Assembly (NCBI RefSeq): GCF_020905335.1
Contig: NZ_JAJJMN010000001.1
Span: 1,984,001 to 2,048,000 of the forward strand
Length of the DNA: 64,000 nucleotides
Reading direction: 5' to 3'
Origin: Flavobacterium lipolyticum
Lineage (GTDB): Bacteria > Bacteroidota > Bacteroidia > Flavobacteriales > Flavobacteriaceae
Shown here: positions 27,222 to 36,113 of the stretch, piece after piece
How positions within the stretch are numbered: the first letter of the stretch is position 1
Layout: each line of letters opens with the position of its first letter
The notes under the pieces: generated by a model
What the model was told of the DNA's origin: nothing
What the model saw: the letters and a program-made list of their open reading frames with translations, nothing else
Database searches by the model: none
Made by a program: the position numbers and the translations under genes

Positions 27222-27803
27222 CTATTTTTTTGTTAATCCGGGAGGAAATCCTGCCAGGATTTTTTTGACAGATGATGCAATAAACTCTTCCGGATTGTTA
27301 GGTTGGCTGTCTATTTTAGCATTACCTATTCCTTGCCATATCAGTTTTTTTGTTTTCGTTGATACAATATCGATGATTAGAGAGCCATCGACATAATCAT
27401 AGGTGTTGACGAAGGTATTGGCGCCTCCCATCATGGCACCTCTACCCCAATATCCATACGGACGATACATGCCACCATAACCATAGAAGTCAGTGTTTGC
27501 CGATACCTCAGTTTTGTTTTTTAAGATTGATATGGCATTGATTTTTAGATCCGGGCTAGCTGTAGTTTCTGTAAAACCTTTACTCAACATTTCGCTGCGG
27601 ATGGCTTTTGTAACACGATCAACGTTTAATTGACTAATCTGACCTTCCTGTTCTTTTAAGTCGTAAACGGCAAAAGTTTTATACTCGCCGAAATTAGTGC
27701 TGCGATCGTAATCGGTGGTAACTCTTACAGTTGGGGAGCAGCTGTACAGTAAACCCAATAAAAACAATGGGATTATACGAAGATTCTTTCTTTTAATATT
27801 CAT
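27222..27803 (-). CDS. DUF4136 lipoprotein
   Basis: A 193-residue lipoprotein with lipobox LLYSC (cysteine about 22). The N-terminal SPTVRVTTDYDRSTNFGEYK followed by TFAVYD is the hallmark of DUF4136, and the C-terminal LIIDIVSTKTKKLIWQGIG and the NNPEEFIASSVKKILAGFPP ending also fit. A glycine/tyrosine-rich loop (YGYGGMYRPYGYWGRG) sits in the middle. The molecular function of the family is unknown; it is anchored in the periplasm or outer membrane. Monocistronic. Confidence 0.9.
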   Translation of the reverse strand: MNIKRKNLRIIPLFLLGLLYSCSPTVRVTTDYDRSTNFGEYKTFAVYDLKEQEGQISQLNVDRVTKAIRSEMLSKGFTETTASPDLKINAISILKNKTEVSANTDFYGYGGMYRPYGYWGRGAMMGGANTFVNTYDYVDGSLIIDIVSTKTKKLIWQGIGNAKIDSQPNNPEEFIASSVKKILAGFPPGLTKK

Positions 27804-28190
27804 CTTTTGGTATTTAAATTAATGATTAAATTAGTTAAATTAGAAATTATTAAAATATTGATTAAATCCTGAGTATAGGTAAAGTTGTATTAAATAAATA
27901 TTGGCGTTTGTGGTAAGTTGTTATAATTCAATTGATTGCTTCTCTATCAAAGATAAACGATTTTATTTAAATAGCATAATGTGCGAGGTCTTTGCTTTTG
28001 ATGAAAAGAGGGAATTATATCAATTTTACTTCTGTTTTAGCCCAATGTTTTCTGCTATAATGCCGATGTAATAGGAAAATAGTACAATGCAATTGGACTA
28101 TATTGAACATACAATCGGTACTAAAATACAGGAATAAAAAAAAACCATTCGATAATCGAATGGCTTTCTATGTAAACTTAAAAAAGTAAA
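27804..28190. other. Intergenic region between DUF4136 and pyk
   Basis: AT-rich and without a gene. The right end holds the pyk terminator (28145-28163); the left part presumably holds the DUF4136 promoter, but no exact TAnnTTTG match was pinned down. Confidence 0.55.
28145..28163 (-). terminator. Terminator of the pyk operon
   Basis: CCATTCGA/TCGAATGG stem (28145-28152, 28156-28163) with a tiny loop. On the minus strand it is followed by a T run (A tract 28136-28144). Confidence 0.8.
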
Positions 28191-29624
28191 CTATTCTATT
28201 TCAGAAACTCTCATGGTGTTTACCATTCCTTTTTCTTTAATTGGCATTGCTGCAAGATTGATTAAATAATCTCCTTTTACAACATATCCTTTTTCTCTTG
28301 CGATTTCGTTAACATCAGTTACAGTATCATCTGTGCTTTCGTCTTTGTCATAGAAGTAAGATCTTACTCCCCATAACAAATTCAATTGTGTTAAGATTCT
28401 TCTGTTTGAAGTAAATACTAAAATATGTGCAGATGGTCTCCAGGCTGAAATTTGGAAAGCAGTATAGCCACTATTTGTCAAAGTACAAATTGCTTTTGCT
28501 TTGATTTCATTAGCCAATAAAGCTGCCTGATGACAAACTGTTTTAGTAACAAAACGTTTTGTTTTAATTTGTGGTGTGTTTTGCGGAACCTGAATAAGCG
28601 GAGAGTCTTCAACTGCCTCGCAAATTTGTGTCATTTTTTGGATAACCTGTACCGGATAGTTTCCTGTAGCCGTTTCACCTGACAACATTACGGCATCAGC
28701 TCCATCCATTACCGAGTTAGCAACGTCGTTTACTTCAGCTCTTGTAGGTGTTAAACTGGTAATCATTGTTTCCATCATTTGTGTTGCAACGATAACCGGA
28801 ATTCTTGCCGTTTTTGCTCTGTGGATCAGGTCTTTTTGTACCAATGGTACTTCGTGAGCAGGAAGTTCAACCCCTAAATCTCCACGGGCTACCATTAAGG
28901 CATCACAATACGCTACAATTTTATCCATGTTCTCAAGAGCTTCCGGCATTTCAATTTTAGCTACGATCGGAATTTTATGTTCTGAATGTTTGGCGATTAA
29001 TTCTTGAAGATCTTGTAAATCACGAGGTGTTTTTACAAACGAAAGTGCAATCCAGTCTACTTTTTGTTCGATCGCGAAAATCGCATCAGCAATATCTTTT
29101 TCTGTTAAAGCCGGTAAAGAAATTTTAGTATTTGGAAGATTAACTCCTTTTTTAGATTTTAATTCTCCTCCCTGAATTACTTTAGCGGTAACTTCTGTTT
29201 TTTTGTCTGTGGTAAGAATTTCGAAGATTAATTTACCGTCATCCAATAAAATACGTTCTCCCGGATTAACATCATTTGGGAAATTTTGATATTTCATGAA
29301 CACTTTCTGAGCGTTTCCTATGATATCTTCAGCAGTTGTAAAAGTAATAACATCACCGTCATTTACTACTGTTCCTTCCTCCATTACCCCAACTCTAAGT
29401 TTTGGACCCTGTAAATCACCTAAGATTGCAGTAGTGTAACCAAACTCTTCATTAAGACCTCTAATAATATTAATTTTATCTTTTACTCCTTCGTAATCAG
29501 CATGCGAAAAATTGATTCTAAACACATTAACCCCTGCTTCGATCATATCCTTGATAATCTCCCTCGTACTACATGCAGGCCCAAGTGTAGCAACAATTTT
29601 GGTTTTTTTGTTTGTTTTTAGCAT
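28191..29624 (-). CDS. pyk: Pyruvate kinase
   Basis: A 477-residue glycolytic enzyme that converts phosphoenolpyruvate and ADP to pyruvate and ATP. Motifs: KTKIVATLGPACS and VNVFRINFSHADYEG at the N-terminus, the active-site stretch IPIVAKIEMPEALENM (catalytic lysine), MVARGDLGVELP and MLSGETATGNYPV. The C-terminal regulatory domain is present. It starts 5 bp after the IPExxxVDY gene and is the last gene of the run acpP-fabF-rnc-IPExxxVDY-pyk. Confidence 0.98.
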   Translation of the reverse strand: MLKTNKKTKIVATLGPACSTREIIKDMIEAGVNVFRINFSHADYEGVKDKINIIRGLNEEFGYTTAILGDLQGPKLRVGVMEEGTVVNDGDVITFTTAEDIIGNAQKVFMKYQNFPNDVNPGERILLDDGKLIFEILTTDKKTEVTAKVIQGGELKSKKGVNLPNTKISLPALTEKDIADAIFAIEQKVDWIALSFVKTPRDLQDLQELIAKHSEHKIPIVAKIEMPEALENMDKIVAYCDALMVARGDLGVELPAHEVPLVQKDLIHRAKTARIPVIVATQMMETMITSLTPTRAEVNDVANSVMDGADAVMLSGETATGNYPVQVIQKMTQICEAVEDSPLIQVPQNTPQIKTKRFVTKTVCHQAALLANEIKAKAICTLTNSGYTAFQISAWRPSAHILVFTSNRRILTQLNLLWGVRSYFYDKDESTDDTVTDVNEIAREKGYVVKGDYLINLAAMPIKEKGMVNTMRVSEIE

Positions 29625-29629
29625 TTTTT

Positions 29630-30118
29630 TTAAAAAATTAGATTGTTTTTTGATTTTATCTTGTCAGTATCTACAGCATAAATTGCTGCAATACTTTCTA
29701 TTTTGTTTAATTGTTGTTGAATTTCTGAAAAGTCAATAGCTTCTTCGCTATTGTCAATTTTCAGGAAAAAATCTACTTTTTTGAATTCAGGAAGTAAATG
29801 AATTGTTGTTGAAACCTCACTTGTTTCATTGGAAAACAAATCTTGAGAATCATTTTTACTCACTGAAATGATCTCATTTTTATTCTGAATCAGATTCCAT
29901 GAAACTGCTTTTTCGGAGTCATAATAATAAAATCTCGAAAAATTTGCCTCGCCTTCTTTAGTCTGAGCATGGATCTCGTTTTTGCTCTTACTTAAGTTTA
30001 TCGGAAGGTTTTTATTGATAAAATAGGCCAATCTGTAATCTTCTAATGAAGTGTGAATTGCCATTAAATAATAATCAATTTCGTCAAATTCGTCTAAATC
30101 CAATCTATGAATAGCCAT
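29630..30118 (-). CDS. IPExxxVDY family protein
   Basis: A 162-residue Bacteroidetes-specific protein. The motif that names the family appears as LPEFKKVDFFLKI near residue 110, and LAYFINKNLPINLSKSK is the conserved N-terminal part. No signal peptide or enzyme motif. It is nearly always between rnc and pyk in flavobacteria, as here (124 bp after rnc, 5 bp before pyk). Function unknown. Confidence 0.88.
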   Translation of the reverse strand: MAIHRLDLDEFDEIDYYLMAIHTSLEDYRLAYFINKNLPINLSKSKNEIHAQTKEGEANFSRFYYYDSEKAVSWNLIQNKNEIISVSKNDSQDLFSNETSEVSTTIHLLPEFKKVDFFLKIDNSEEAIDFSEIQQQLNKIESIAAIYAVDTDKIKSKNNLIF

Positions 30119-30242
30119 GTCATGAAAAATAAAGTGTAAATATACTATTTCTAACGGAGCATCAATAGTTAAGAAGTGTATGTTTTTGTTAAATTATAAA
30201 CGAAAACGTTATAGCTTTAAGATAGTTACAAGTGTTTTGTAG

Positions 30243-30983
30243 CTATTTCTTGTCTATTTTTTCCTGAAATGCAAAATATGCCCTTTGTGAGGCTTTTTCT
30301 TCTGCTTTCTTTTTTGAGGTTGCTCTTGCTCTTGCAATGACTTTATCGTCTATGCTTAATTTTACGCCAAACAAACGTTGGCCATCAATGCCGTTATCTT
30401 CAAAAATGTCGTAATGAAAGATTCTTTTTTCTTTCTGACACCATTCGATAACCAAACTTTTATAGCTAATTACTTTTCCTTCAAGTCGTGCTATATCGAC
30501 ATAAGGAGTGATCACTCTTTTTTGAATAAATTTTTCGCAAAACGAATATCCTTTATCCAGATAAATAGCTCCAATAAGGGATTCAAAAATATTACCATGA
30601 ATATTTTCGCCAAAATGCTGAATAGGAACTTTGCTTTCTACAAATCGAACGAGATTGAGGTCTTTGCCCAATTCATTCAAATGTTCGCGGCTCACAATTT
30701 TCGAACGCATTTTGGTAAGGTAACCTTCGTCGCCTTTGGGGGCTTTATTAAACAAATGTGCTGCGATAACGGCACTTAACATTGCGTCTCCTAAAAACTC
30801 CAAACGTTCGTAATTAATCGGATGTCCTGATTCGTCTAATTTATTGGAAGAGCGATGTGTAAATGCTTTCTTATAAAAATCGATAGAAACAGGCTGAAAT
30901 CCAAGTATTTTCTGAATAGTGTCAAAAAAAATCCCGTCTTCTTGAGAACGGGATTTAGAAAATATTTTTTTGATAATATTCAT
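30243..30983 (-). CDS. rnc: Ribonuclease III
   Basis: A 246-residue endonuclease that cuts double-stranded RNA in rRNA and mRNA processing. The catalytic signature is NYERLEFLGDAMLSAVIA (about 58-75), with the second acidic cluster FESLIGAIYLDKG. The C-terminal double-stranded RNA-binding domain spans about 170-240 (SYKSLVIEWCQ, ARATSKKKAEEKASQRA). It lies 9 bp downstream of fabF, an arrangement common in this phylum. Confidence 0.97.
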   Translation of the reverse strand: MNIIKKIFSKSRSQEDGIFFDTIQKILGFQPVSIDFYKKAFTHRSSNKLDESGHPINYERLEFLGDAMLSAVIAAHLFNKAPKGDEGYLTKMRSKIVSREHLNELGKDLNLVRFVESKVPIQHFGENIHGNIFESLIGAIYLDKGYSFCEKFIQKRVITPYVDIARLEGKVISYKSLVIEWCQKEKRIFHYDIFEDNGIDGQRLFGVKLSIDDKVIARARATSKKKAEEKASQRAYFAFQEKIDKK

Positions 30984-30992
30984 ATGCAGAAA

Positions 30993-32246
30993 TTAGTCCA
31001 CTAATTTTTTAAACAATACGCAAGCATTGTGTCCACCAAAACCAAAAGTGTTACTCATAGCAACATTTACCTCTCTTTTTTGAGGTTTGTTTAAGGTAAG
31101 ATTCAATGAAGGATCAATGTTTTCATCCACTACAGTATGATTAATCGTTGGAGGTACAATTCCGTGTTGCATAGCCAGAATAGAAGCAATCGCTTCAATA
31201 GCTCCGGCAGCACCCAGTAAGTGACCTGTCATTGATTTTGTAGAGTTAATATTGATTGTTTTTGCATGATCTCCAAAAACAGCACTAATTGCTTTTAATT
31301 CCGCTACGTCTCCAAGAGGAGTAGAAGTTCCGTGAGTGTTGATGTGATCCACATCTTCAGGATTCATTCCGGCATCTCTTAAAGTGTTTTTCATTACTGC
31401 AATAACCCCAATTCCTTCCGGATGTGGTGCTGTTAAGTGGTAAGCATCAGATGACATACCGCCACCACCAATTTCGCAGTAAATTTTTGCTCCTCTAGCT
31501 TTTGCATGTTCGTAATCTTCAAGAACTAATGCTCCGGCTCCTTCTCCTAATACAAAACCATCTCTGGTTCCGTCAAAAGGTCTTGAAGCTGTTTCAGGGC
31601 TCTCGTTTCTTGTCGATAAAGCGTGCATCGAGTTAAAACCTCCCATACCAGCAATGGTAATGGCAGCTTCTGAACCACCTGATACAATAACATCACACAT
31701 TCCTAAACGAATGTAGTTGAAAGCATCAATTAAAGCATTTGCAGAAGAGGCACATGCAGAAACAGTGGTATAATTTGGTCCCATATATCCGTTACGCATC
31801 GAAATGTGTGCAGGTGCTATATCGGCAATCATTTTAGGAATAAAAAACGGATTGAATTTTGGTGTTCCGTCTCCTTTAGCATAATAAATTACTTCTTCCT
31901 GGAAAGTTTCCAAACCTCCAATTCCTGCTCCCCAGATAACACCAACTCTTGTTTTGTCTATATTATCATTAGTAAGTCCGGCATCTTTAATAGCTTCATC
32001 GCTGGCAGCAACTGCATATTGAGCGAATTTATCTAATCTACGAGATTCTTTACGATCCATAAAATCTTCAATATTGAAGTTTTTTACTTCACAGGCAAAT
32101 TTCGTTTTATGCTTCTCTGTATCATAATATGTGATAGGAGCGGCTCCGCTAACTCCATTCACAAGTGCATTCCAATATTCCTGGATATTATTCCCGATAG
32201 GAGTAAGTGCACCTAATCCTGTTACAACAACTCGCCTTAATGCCAT
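30993..32246 (-). CDS. fabF: Beta-ketoacyl-ACP synthase II
   Basis: A 417-residue condensing enzyme of fatty-acid elongation. The Cys-His-His triad is visible: Cys in TVSACASSANALID (about 164), His in NTHGTSTPLGD (about 305) and His in KSMTGHLLGAAGA (about 342). GFGGHNACVLF closes the protein. It lies 243 bp downstream of acpP on the same strand, with an inverted repeat between, and 9 bp upstream of rnc. Confidence 0.98.
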   Translation of the reverse strand: MALRRVVVTGLGALTPIGNNIQEYWNALVNGVSGAAPITYYDTEKHKTKFACEVKNFNIEDFMDRKESRRLDKFAQYAVAASDEAIKDAGLTNDNIDKTRVGVIWGAGIGGLETFQEEVIYYAKGDGTPKFNPFFIPKMIADIAPAHISMRNGYMGPNYTTVSACASSANALIDAFNYIRLGMCDVIVSGGSEAAITIAGMGGFNSMHALSTRNESPETASRPFDGTRDGFVLGEGAGALVLEDYEHAKARGAKIYCEIGGGGMSSDAYHLTAPHPEGIGVIAVMKNTLRDAGMNPEDVDHINTHGTSTPLGDVAELKAISAVFGDHAKTININSTKSMTGHLLGAAGAIEAIASILAMQHGIVPPTINHTVVDENIDPSLNLTLNKPQKREVNVAMSNTFGFGGHNACVLFKKLVD

Positions 32247-32387
32247 AAATATGTATTTTGTACTTTAAACAAATAAAACCCACGCTTTCTTAACTGTACT
32301 GTTTACTTAAGAGCCATGGGCATTACAATATAAATATATCTTTTTGATTGAAAATCAATCGAAATTTAATTTTGAGAAAAAATAATA

Positions 32388-32482
32388 ACACCCGATCCTT
32401 AAAAATTTCAAATTTTAAAAAACAAATACCAATAACTGGAGTTTGGAATTTCAAAAAATGGGGATTTTTAGAAATCGGGTGT
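32388..32482 (-). promoter_or_regulatory. Inverted repeat between acpP and fabF
   Basis: ACACCCGAT (32388-32396) pairs with ATCGGGTGT (32474-32482), and inner A/T-rich stretches (CTTAAAAAT with ATTTTTAG) also pair. This makes a long imperfect hairpin directly after the acpP stop. It may partly terminate or stabilise the abundant acpP mRNA relative to fabF. Confidence 0.5.
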
Positions 32483-32489
32483 GGTATTA

Positions 32490-32726
32490 TTATTTTTTAG
32501 CTTCTTCGATATAAGAAATAGCTTGACCAACAGTAGCAATGTTTTCTGCTTGATCGTCTGGAATTTGAATATCAAATTCTTTTTCGAATTCCATAATAAG
32601 CTCAACAGTGTCTAATGAGTCAGCTCCTAAATCATTAGTGAAGCTTGCTTCTGTTACAACTTCGTTTTCGTCAACACCTAATTTGTCTACGATAATCGCT
32701 TTTACTCTTGATGCAATGTCTGACAT
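32490..32726 (-). CDS. acpP: Acyl carrier protein
   Basis: A 78-residue acidic carrier for fatty-acid synthesis. The phosphopantetheine-bearing serine is in [17 protein letters not shown] (about residue 37). Normal length; the C-terminus is short and charged. First gene of acpP-fabF-rnc-(IPExxxVDY)-pyk and divergent from purN. Confidence 0.98.
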   Translation of the reverse strand: MSDIASRVKAIIVDKLGVDENEVVTEASFTNDLGADSLDTVELIMEFEKEFDIQIPDDQAENIATVGQAISYIEEAKK

Positions 32727-32756
32727 AATCTTTAATTTTAGAATTTAATTTGTTGG

Positions 32757-32785
32757 CAAAAATAAAAAACTTTATTTTAAAACAA
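32757..32785 (-). promoter_or_regulatory. acpP promoter
   Basis: On the minus strand TATTTTTG (32757-32764) matches the -7 consensus; a TTG (32783-32785) lies 18 bp upstream as the -33 core. The acpP ATG is 31 bp downstream. Confidence 0.6.
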
Positions 32786-32901
32786 CTATTTAGTTTATAA
32801 ATGTAACACTAATTTATAAAATTAATTTCAAGAAAGGCTTTTTAAGACTATTTATTTTCGATTTTTATTCCGTTTTTTGCAGTCTAAAAATAAATTGGAT
32901 T

Positions 32902-33465
32902 ATGAAAAAAATTATTGTTTTTGCCTCAGGATCAGGAACTAATGCTGAAAACATTATAAAGTATTTTGCGAGAACGAAAATTGCAAAGGTCGTTTCGGTT
33001 TTTACAAATAACGCTTCGGCAAAAGTTATAGAAAGAGCAAAAAATCATCAAATTCCAGTCGAAATCTTCTCCAAAAACGAACTTTTAGAGCGAAATGTAT
33101 TACAAAAAATACAAGAAATAGGTCCGGATCTGATAGTTCTTGCAGGTTTCTTGTTGAAATTTCCAGAGAACATAATAGAACAATATCCCGATCAAATAAT
33201 AAACATTCATCCTGCACTTTTGCCTAACTACGGGGGCAAAGGAATGTATGGAATGCACATACACAGGGCTGTAGTGGATAATAAAGAAAAAGAAACCGGA
33301 ATCTCTATTCATTTTGTAAATGAAAACTATGACGAAGGCGGTATCATTTTTCAGAAAAGTGTGGCCTTAACCGAAGAAGATACCCCGGAAACTGTGGCTG
33401 AAAAGATTCATGAACTCGAACAAAAGTATTTTCCGGAAATTATTTCCAGATTATTAGAAGCTTAG
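32902..33465 (+). CDS. purN: Phosphoribosylglycinamide formyltransferase
   Basis: A 187-residue purine-pathway enzyme that transfers a formyl group from 10-formyl-THF to GAR. Motifs: FASGSGTNAENII (phosphate loop), NIHPALLPNYGGKGMYG (catalytic Asn and His about 102-104) and NENYDEGGIIFQK (catalytic Asp). Divergent from acpP. About 170 bp of A/T-rich tandem repeats separate it from rnhA. Confidence 0.96.
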   Translation: MKKIIVFASGSGTNAENIIKYFARTKIAKVVSVFTNNASAKVIERAKNHQIPVEIFSKNELLERNVLQKIQEIGPDLIVLAGFLLKFPENIIEQYPDQIINIHPALLPNYGGKGMYGMHIHRAVVDNKEKETGISIHFVNENYDEGGIIFQKSVALTEEDTPETVAEKIHELEQKYFPEIISRLLEA

Positions 33466-33634
33466 ATTTCTTAGATTGCTGGATTTTTAGACTTCTTAGA
33501 TTTCTTTTTTTTATGCTTAATGTTTTTTAGGTTTTGCTAAATCAAGGAAGTCTAACAATCCAATAGTCCGACAATCTAACAATCCAATAGTCTAACAATC
33601 TAAAAAATCTAATATCTAAGAAGTCTAAAAAAAA
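33466..33634. repeat. Low-complexity tandem repeats between purN and rnhA
   Basis: Degenerate repeats of TTAGATTTCTTAGATT type on the left and CAATCTAACAATCCAATAGTC type on the right; the two halves are roughly complementary, so the transcript could fold. No gene. Confidence 0.75.
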
Positions 33635-34111
33635 ATGAGTCACGAAGTACATATATATACAGATGGTGCTGCAAAAGGAAATCCCGGAAACGGGGGGTAC
33701 GGAGTGGTGATGGAATTGGTTGGAACTCCGCATAAGAAAGAATTCTATGAAGGGTTTCGTCTTACTACTAATAATCGAATGGAGCTTTTAGCTGTAATTG
33801 TGGGGCTTGAAAAGCTAAAAAAGCCCAATATGAAGGTTCTGGTAGTTTCAGATTCTAAATATGTTATCGATTCTGTGGTAAAGAAATGGGTCTTTGGCTG
33901 GGAGAAAAAAAACTATGTCGGTAAGAAAAACCCGGATTTATGGAAACGCTTCCTGATTATTTACCGTAAACATCAGGTCGATTTTAAATGGATTAAAGGG
34001 CATAACAATCATCCACAGAACGAACGTTGTGATGAGTTGGCTGTTATGGCATCGATGCAAAAAAAACTTTCGGTAGACGTTTACTACGAAACCATAGGTT
34101 CAAAATCATAA
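33635..34111 (+). CDS. rnhA: Ribonuclease HI
   Basis: A 158-residue RNase H that degrades RNA in RNA-DNA hybrids. The DEDD residues can be seen: Asp in IYTDGAAKGNPGNGGYG (about 9), Glu in NNRMELLAVIVGLE (about 47), Asp in VVSDSKYVID (about 70) and Asp in RCDELAV (about 132). Length is normal for the bacterial type HI enzyme. A strong hairpin terminator follows within 5 bp. Confidence 0.96.
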   Translation: MSHEVHIYTDGAAKGNPGNGGYGVVMELVGTPHKKEFYEGFRLTTNNRMELLAVIVGLEKLKKPNMKVLVVSDSKYVIDSVVKKWVFGWEKKNYVGKKNPDLWKRFLIIYRKHQVDFKWIKGHNNHPQNERCDELAVMASMQKKLSVDVYYETIGSKS

Positions 34112-34114
34112 AAA

Positions 34115-34149
34115 ATAACGCGTCGGAAACAATTGTTCCGACGCGTTAT
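34115..34149. terminator. Bidirectional terminator between rnhA and the DUF6249 gene
   Basis: A perfect 14-bp stem (34115-34128 with 34136-34149; core AACGCGTCGGAA) with a short loop that can itself pair. It serves the convergent genes on both sides. Confidence 0.85.
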
Positions 34150-34178
34150 CTTTGTTGTTAAAGTACTGTTTAATGTTT

Positions 34179-34526
34179 TTACTCTTTGTCTAAGTCTTTT
34201 GCTTTGCTGAATCCGGCAAGCAAACCAACTCCTGCCATAATAAAAATAATAGACGGGTATACTGCTGAATCTTCCAGCGAAGTATAAGTTGTAATCAGTA
34301 AGGCAACAAAAATCCCAACCCCGCTTCCTATTAATAGAAAGGCCAGGTTTAAAACAAGAACCTTCCAAGTTGGAACGCCTTTTCCACTCCCTTTTAAAAA
34401 GATGCTGGCGTCAACGCCTTTTTCGATAAGTGCTAAACGCTCTCTGTTTCTGGTGGAATAAATAAGATAAATAATCCCGAAGATCATTAGAAACAGGCTT
34501 ATTGGTACTAAAATTTCTGGTCCCAT
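34179..34526 (-). CDS. DUF6249-type small membrane protein
   Basis: A 115-residue inner-membrane protein with three hydrophobic segments (about 5-22, 58-82 and 88-106). The cytoplasmic loop RNRERLALIEKGVDASIFLK is characteristic of the DUF6249 family common in Bacteroidetes. Function unknown. Its upstream region carries the tandem repeat array at 34690-34816 and it is divergent from an ECF sigma gene, a frequent arrangement for this family; a regulatory link is possible. Confidence 0.85.
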   Translation of the reverse strand: MGPEILVPISLFLMIFGIIYLIYSTRNRERLALIEKGVDASIFLKGSGKGVPTWKVLVLNLAFLLIGSGVGIFVALLITTYTSLEDSAVYPSIIFIMAGVGLLAGFSKAKDLDKE

Positions 34527-34689
34527 ATTTTTTATTGTTTAATTGATTGATACTCCATAGGACGACAGCTTTAAAATTTAGGTTACAACTTTTGGTTAAA
34601 AATTTCAATTTTTAAATTCCAAATTCCAAAACATGCTGATTATGAGTTAATTTTGAATATCGAAACTTTGACAAAGCGCTAATGTATTC

Positions 34690-34816
34690 AATAATCAGAT
34701 TTTAGAACTTGAAACTTGAAACTTGAAACCTGGAACTTGAAACCTGGAACTTGAAACCTAGAACTTGAAACCTAGAACTTGAAACCTGGAACTTGAAACT
34801 TGAAACCTGAAACTTG
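34690..34816. repeat. Tandem minisatellite
   Basis: Eight or more imperfect copies of a 14-bp unit of the form CCTGGAACTTGAAA, with variants CCTAGAACTTGAAA and a shortened ACTTGAAA. It is in the shared upstream region of the DUF6249 gene and the ECF sigma gene. It lacks unique spacers, so it is not a CRISPR array. Confidence 0.88.
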
Positions 34817-34906
34817 GATTTTGTAATTTGAGATTGGAAATTTATTTTTTGAGATTTATTTTAAAATTCTTGTAACCTGCAATAATAAACTGTCGTCCTA
34901 TATAAT

Positions 34907-35473
34907 ATGAGTACAATACCGGATCAACATTATATCGATAAAATTCTGCAGGGTGAGACCAATGCGTTTGCCGTGCTAGTGGATCGTTATAAGAATATGA
35001 TCTTTACTCTGGCGCTTCAGATGGTTAAAAACAGAGAAGAGGCTGAAGAAGTTTCACAGGACACTTTTATTAAAATTTATAATTCGTTGAGTAAATTTAA
35101 AGGAGATTCGAAATTTTCGACCTGGGTTTACAAAGTAGCTTATAATACGTGTCTGGATCGTTTGAAGAAAAATAAAAAAGAAGATCTGAATATTTCAATA
35201 GATGAATTTTCGGCACATTTAATTAAGACAATGGACAATGCTTTGAGTGCTTTAGAAGATAAAGAACGAAAGCAAACGATTCAGAACTGTTTGAATTTGC
35301 TGCCGGCAGAAGAAAATTTTTTATTGACTTTATTTTATTTCGAAGATCAAAGTTTAGAAGAAATTGGAAAAGTTATGGGAATTACAGCCAATAATGTTAA
35401 GGTGAAATTATACAGAAGCCGACAAAAATTAGCCGTAATTTTAAAAAAGCAATTAGAACCTGAAATAGTGTAA
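34907..35473 (+). CDS. ECF-type sigma-70 factor
   Basis: A 188-residue sigma factor. Region 2: LVDRYKNMIFTLALQMVKNR, EEAEEVSQDTFIKIYNSL and FKGDSKFSTWVYKVAYNTCL. Region 4: CLNLLPAEENFLLTLFYFED, LEEIGKVMGITANNVKVKLY. It is followed 4 bp later by a two-segment membrane protein that is probably its regulator. This is a different class from the FecI-like factor at 12332, with no TonB receptor nearby; envelope stress is a plausible trigger. Confidence 0.94.
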   Translation: MSTIPDQHYIDKILQGETNAFAVLVDRYKNMIFTLALQMVKNREEAEEVSQDTFIKIYNSLSKFKGDSKFSTWVYKVAYNTCLDRLKKNKKEDLNISIDEFSAHLIKTMDNALSALEDKERKQTIQNCLNLLPAEENFLLTLFYFEDQSLEEIGKVMGITANNVKVKLYRSRQKLAVILKKQLEPEIV

Positions 35474-35477
35474 TGTG

Positions 35478-35873
35478 ATGAAAGAGAGCGATAAAAACAT
35501 AGAAAACCTTATTGATAAAATGATGAGCGAAACCACTTTGGAATCGCCTTCAATTGATTTTACCTCAAAAATAATGGCTCAGATTCAGGTAGCTGAAAAG
35601 AGTGGTGCCAAAGTGTATAAACCTCTGATTTCTAAATCGATCTGGTTTGTGATTGGCTTAGGTTTGATTGCTTTAATGGTTTACGCAGTATTCTTTGGCG
35701 GAACCGACAATAATCTGGAAATTGGAAAATTATATGCGGATAAGATTTCGACGCTGTTTTCAGGAATACATTTATCTAAAAATGTTTTATATGCGATTTT
35801 AGTGGTTCCTTTTATGGTTTTGATTCAGGTTGGGGTTTTGAAAAATTATTTTGATAAAAAATATCAGGTATAA
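35478..35873 (+). CDS. Membrane protein, putative anti-sigma partner
   Basis: A 131-residue protein from the ATG at 35478 (a GTG lies one codon earlier). The N-terminal 50 residues are cytoplasmic and charged (IENLIDKMMSETTLESPSID). Two transmembrane helices follow (about 52-71 and 94-114). It is directly downstream of the ECF sigma gene with a 4-bp gap, the usual place for an anti-sigma factor. No zinc-finger HxxxCxxC motif is present, so this would be a non-ZAS type. Function is inferred from position. Confidence 0.78.
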   Translation: MKESDKNIENLIDKMMSETTLESPSIDFTSKIMAQIQVAEKSGAKVYKPLISKSIWFVIGLGLIALMVYAVFFGGTDNNLEIGKLYADKISTLFSGIHLSKNVLYAILVVPFMVLIQVGVLKNYFDKKYQV

Positions 35874-36059
35874 AACTGGTCTTAGCGTTGTAAATCAGTA
35901 AAAGCTTCAAAAGTATTTCGTAAAAATAAATCTTGTATTTTAAATCTGTAAAACATATTTTGACTTCCTAAAATATTATGGTGTAAGTATTTCATTTACA
36001 ATTGTTTTGTGTTGAAAAACACTCTTGTTTATTTATGAAAATTTTGAGAACCTAAACCG

Positions 36060-36090
36060 TTGCAATATTGTAACTTATGAAGTATCTTTG
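36060..36090 (+). promoter_or_regulatory. Promoter of the PfkB-family kinase gene
   Basis: TTG (36060-36062), 20 bp, then TATCTTTG (36083-36090): an exact match to the Bacteroidetes consensus, 23 bp before the ATG. Confidence 0.75.
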
Positions 36091-36113
36091 CACCCTAATT
36101 CGAAATTCATAAA

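Noticed and set aside
34690..34816. CRISPR-like array of short repeats
   Set aside because: Units are contiguous 14-bp tandem copies without unique spacers, and no cas genes are present.
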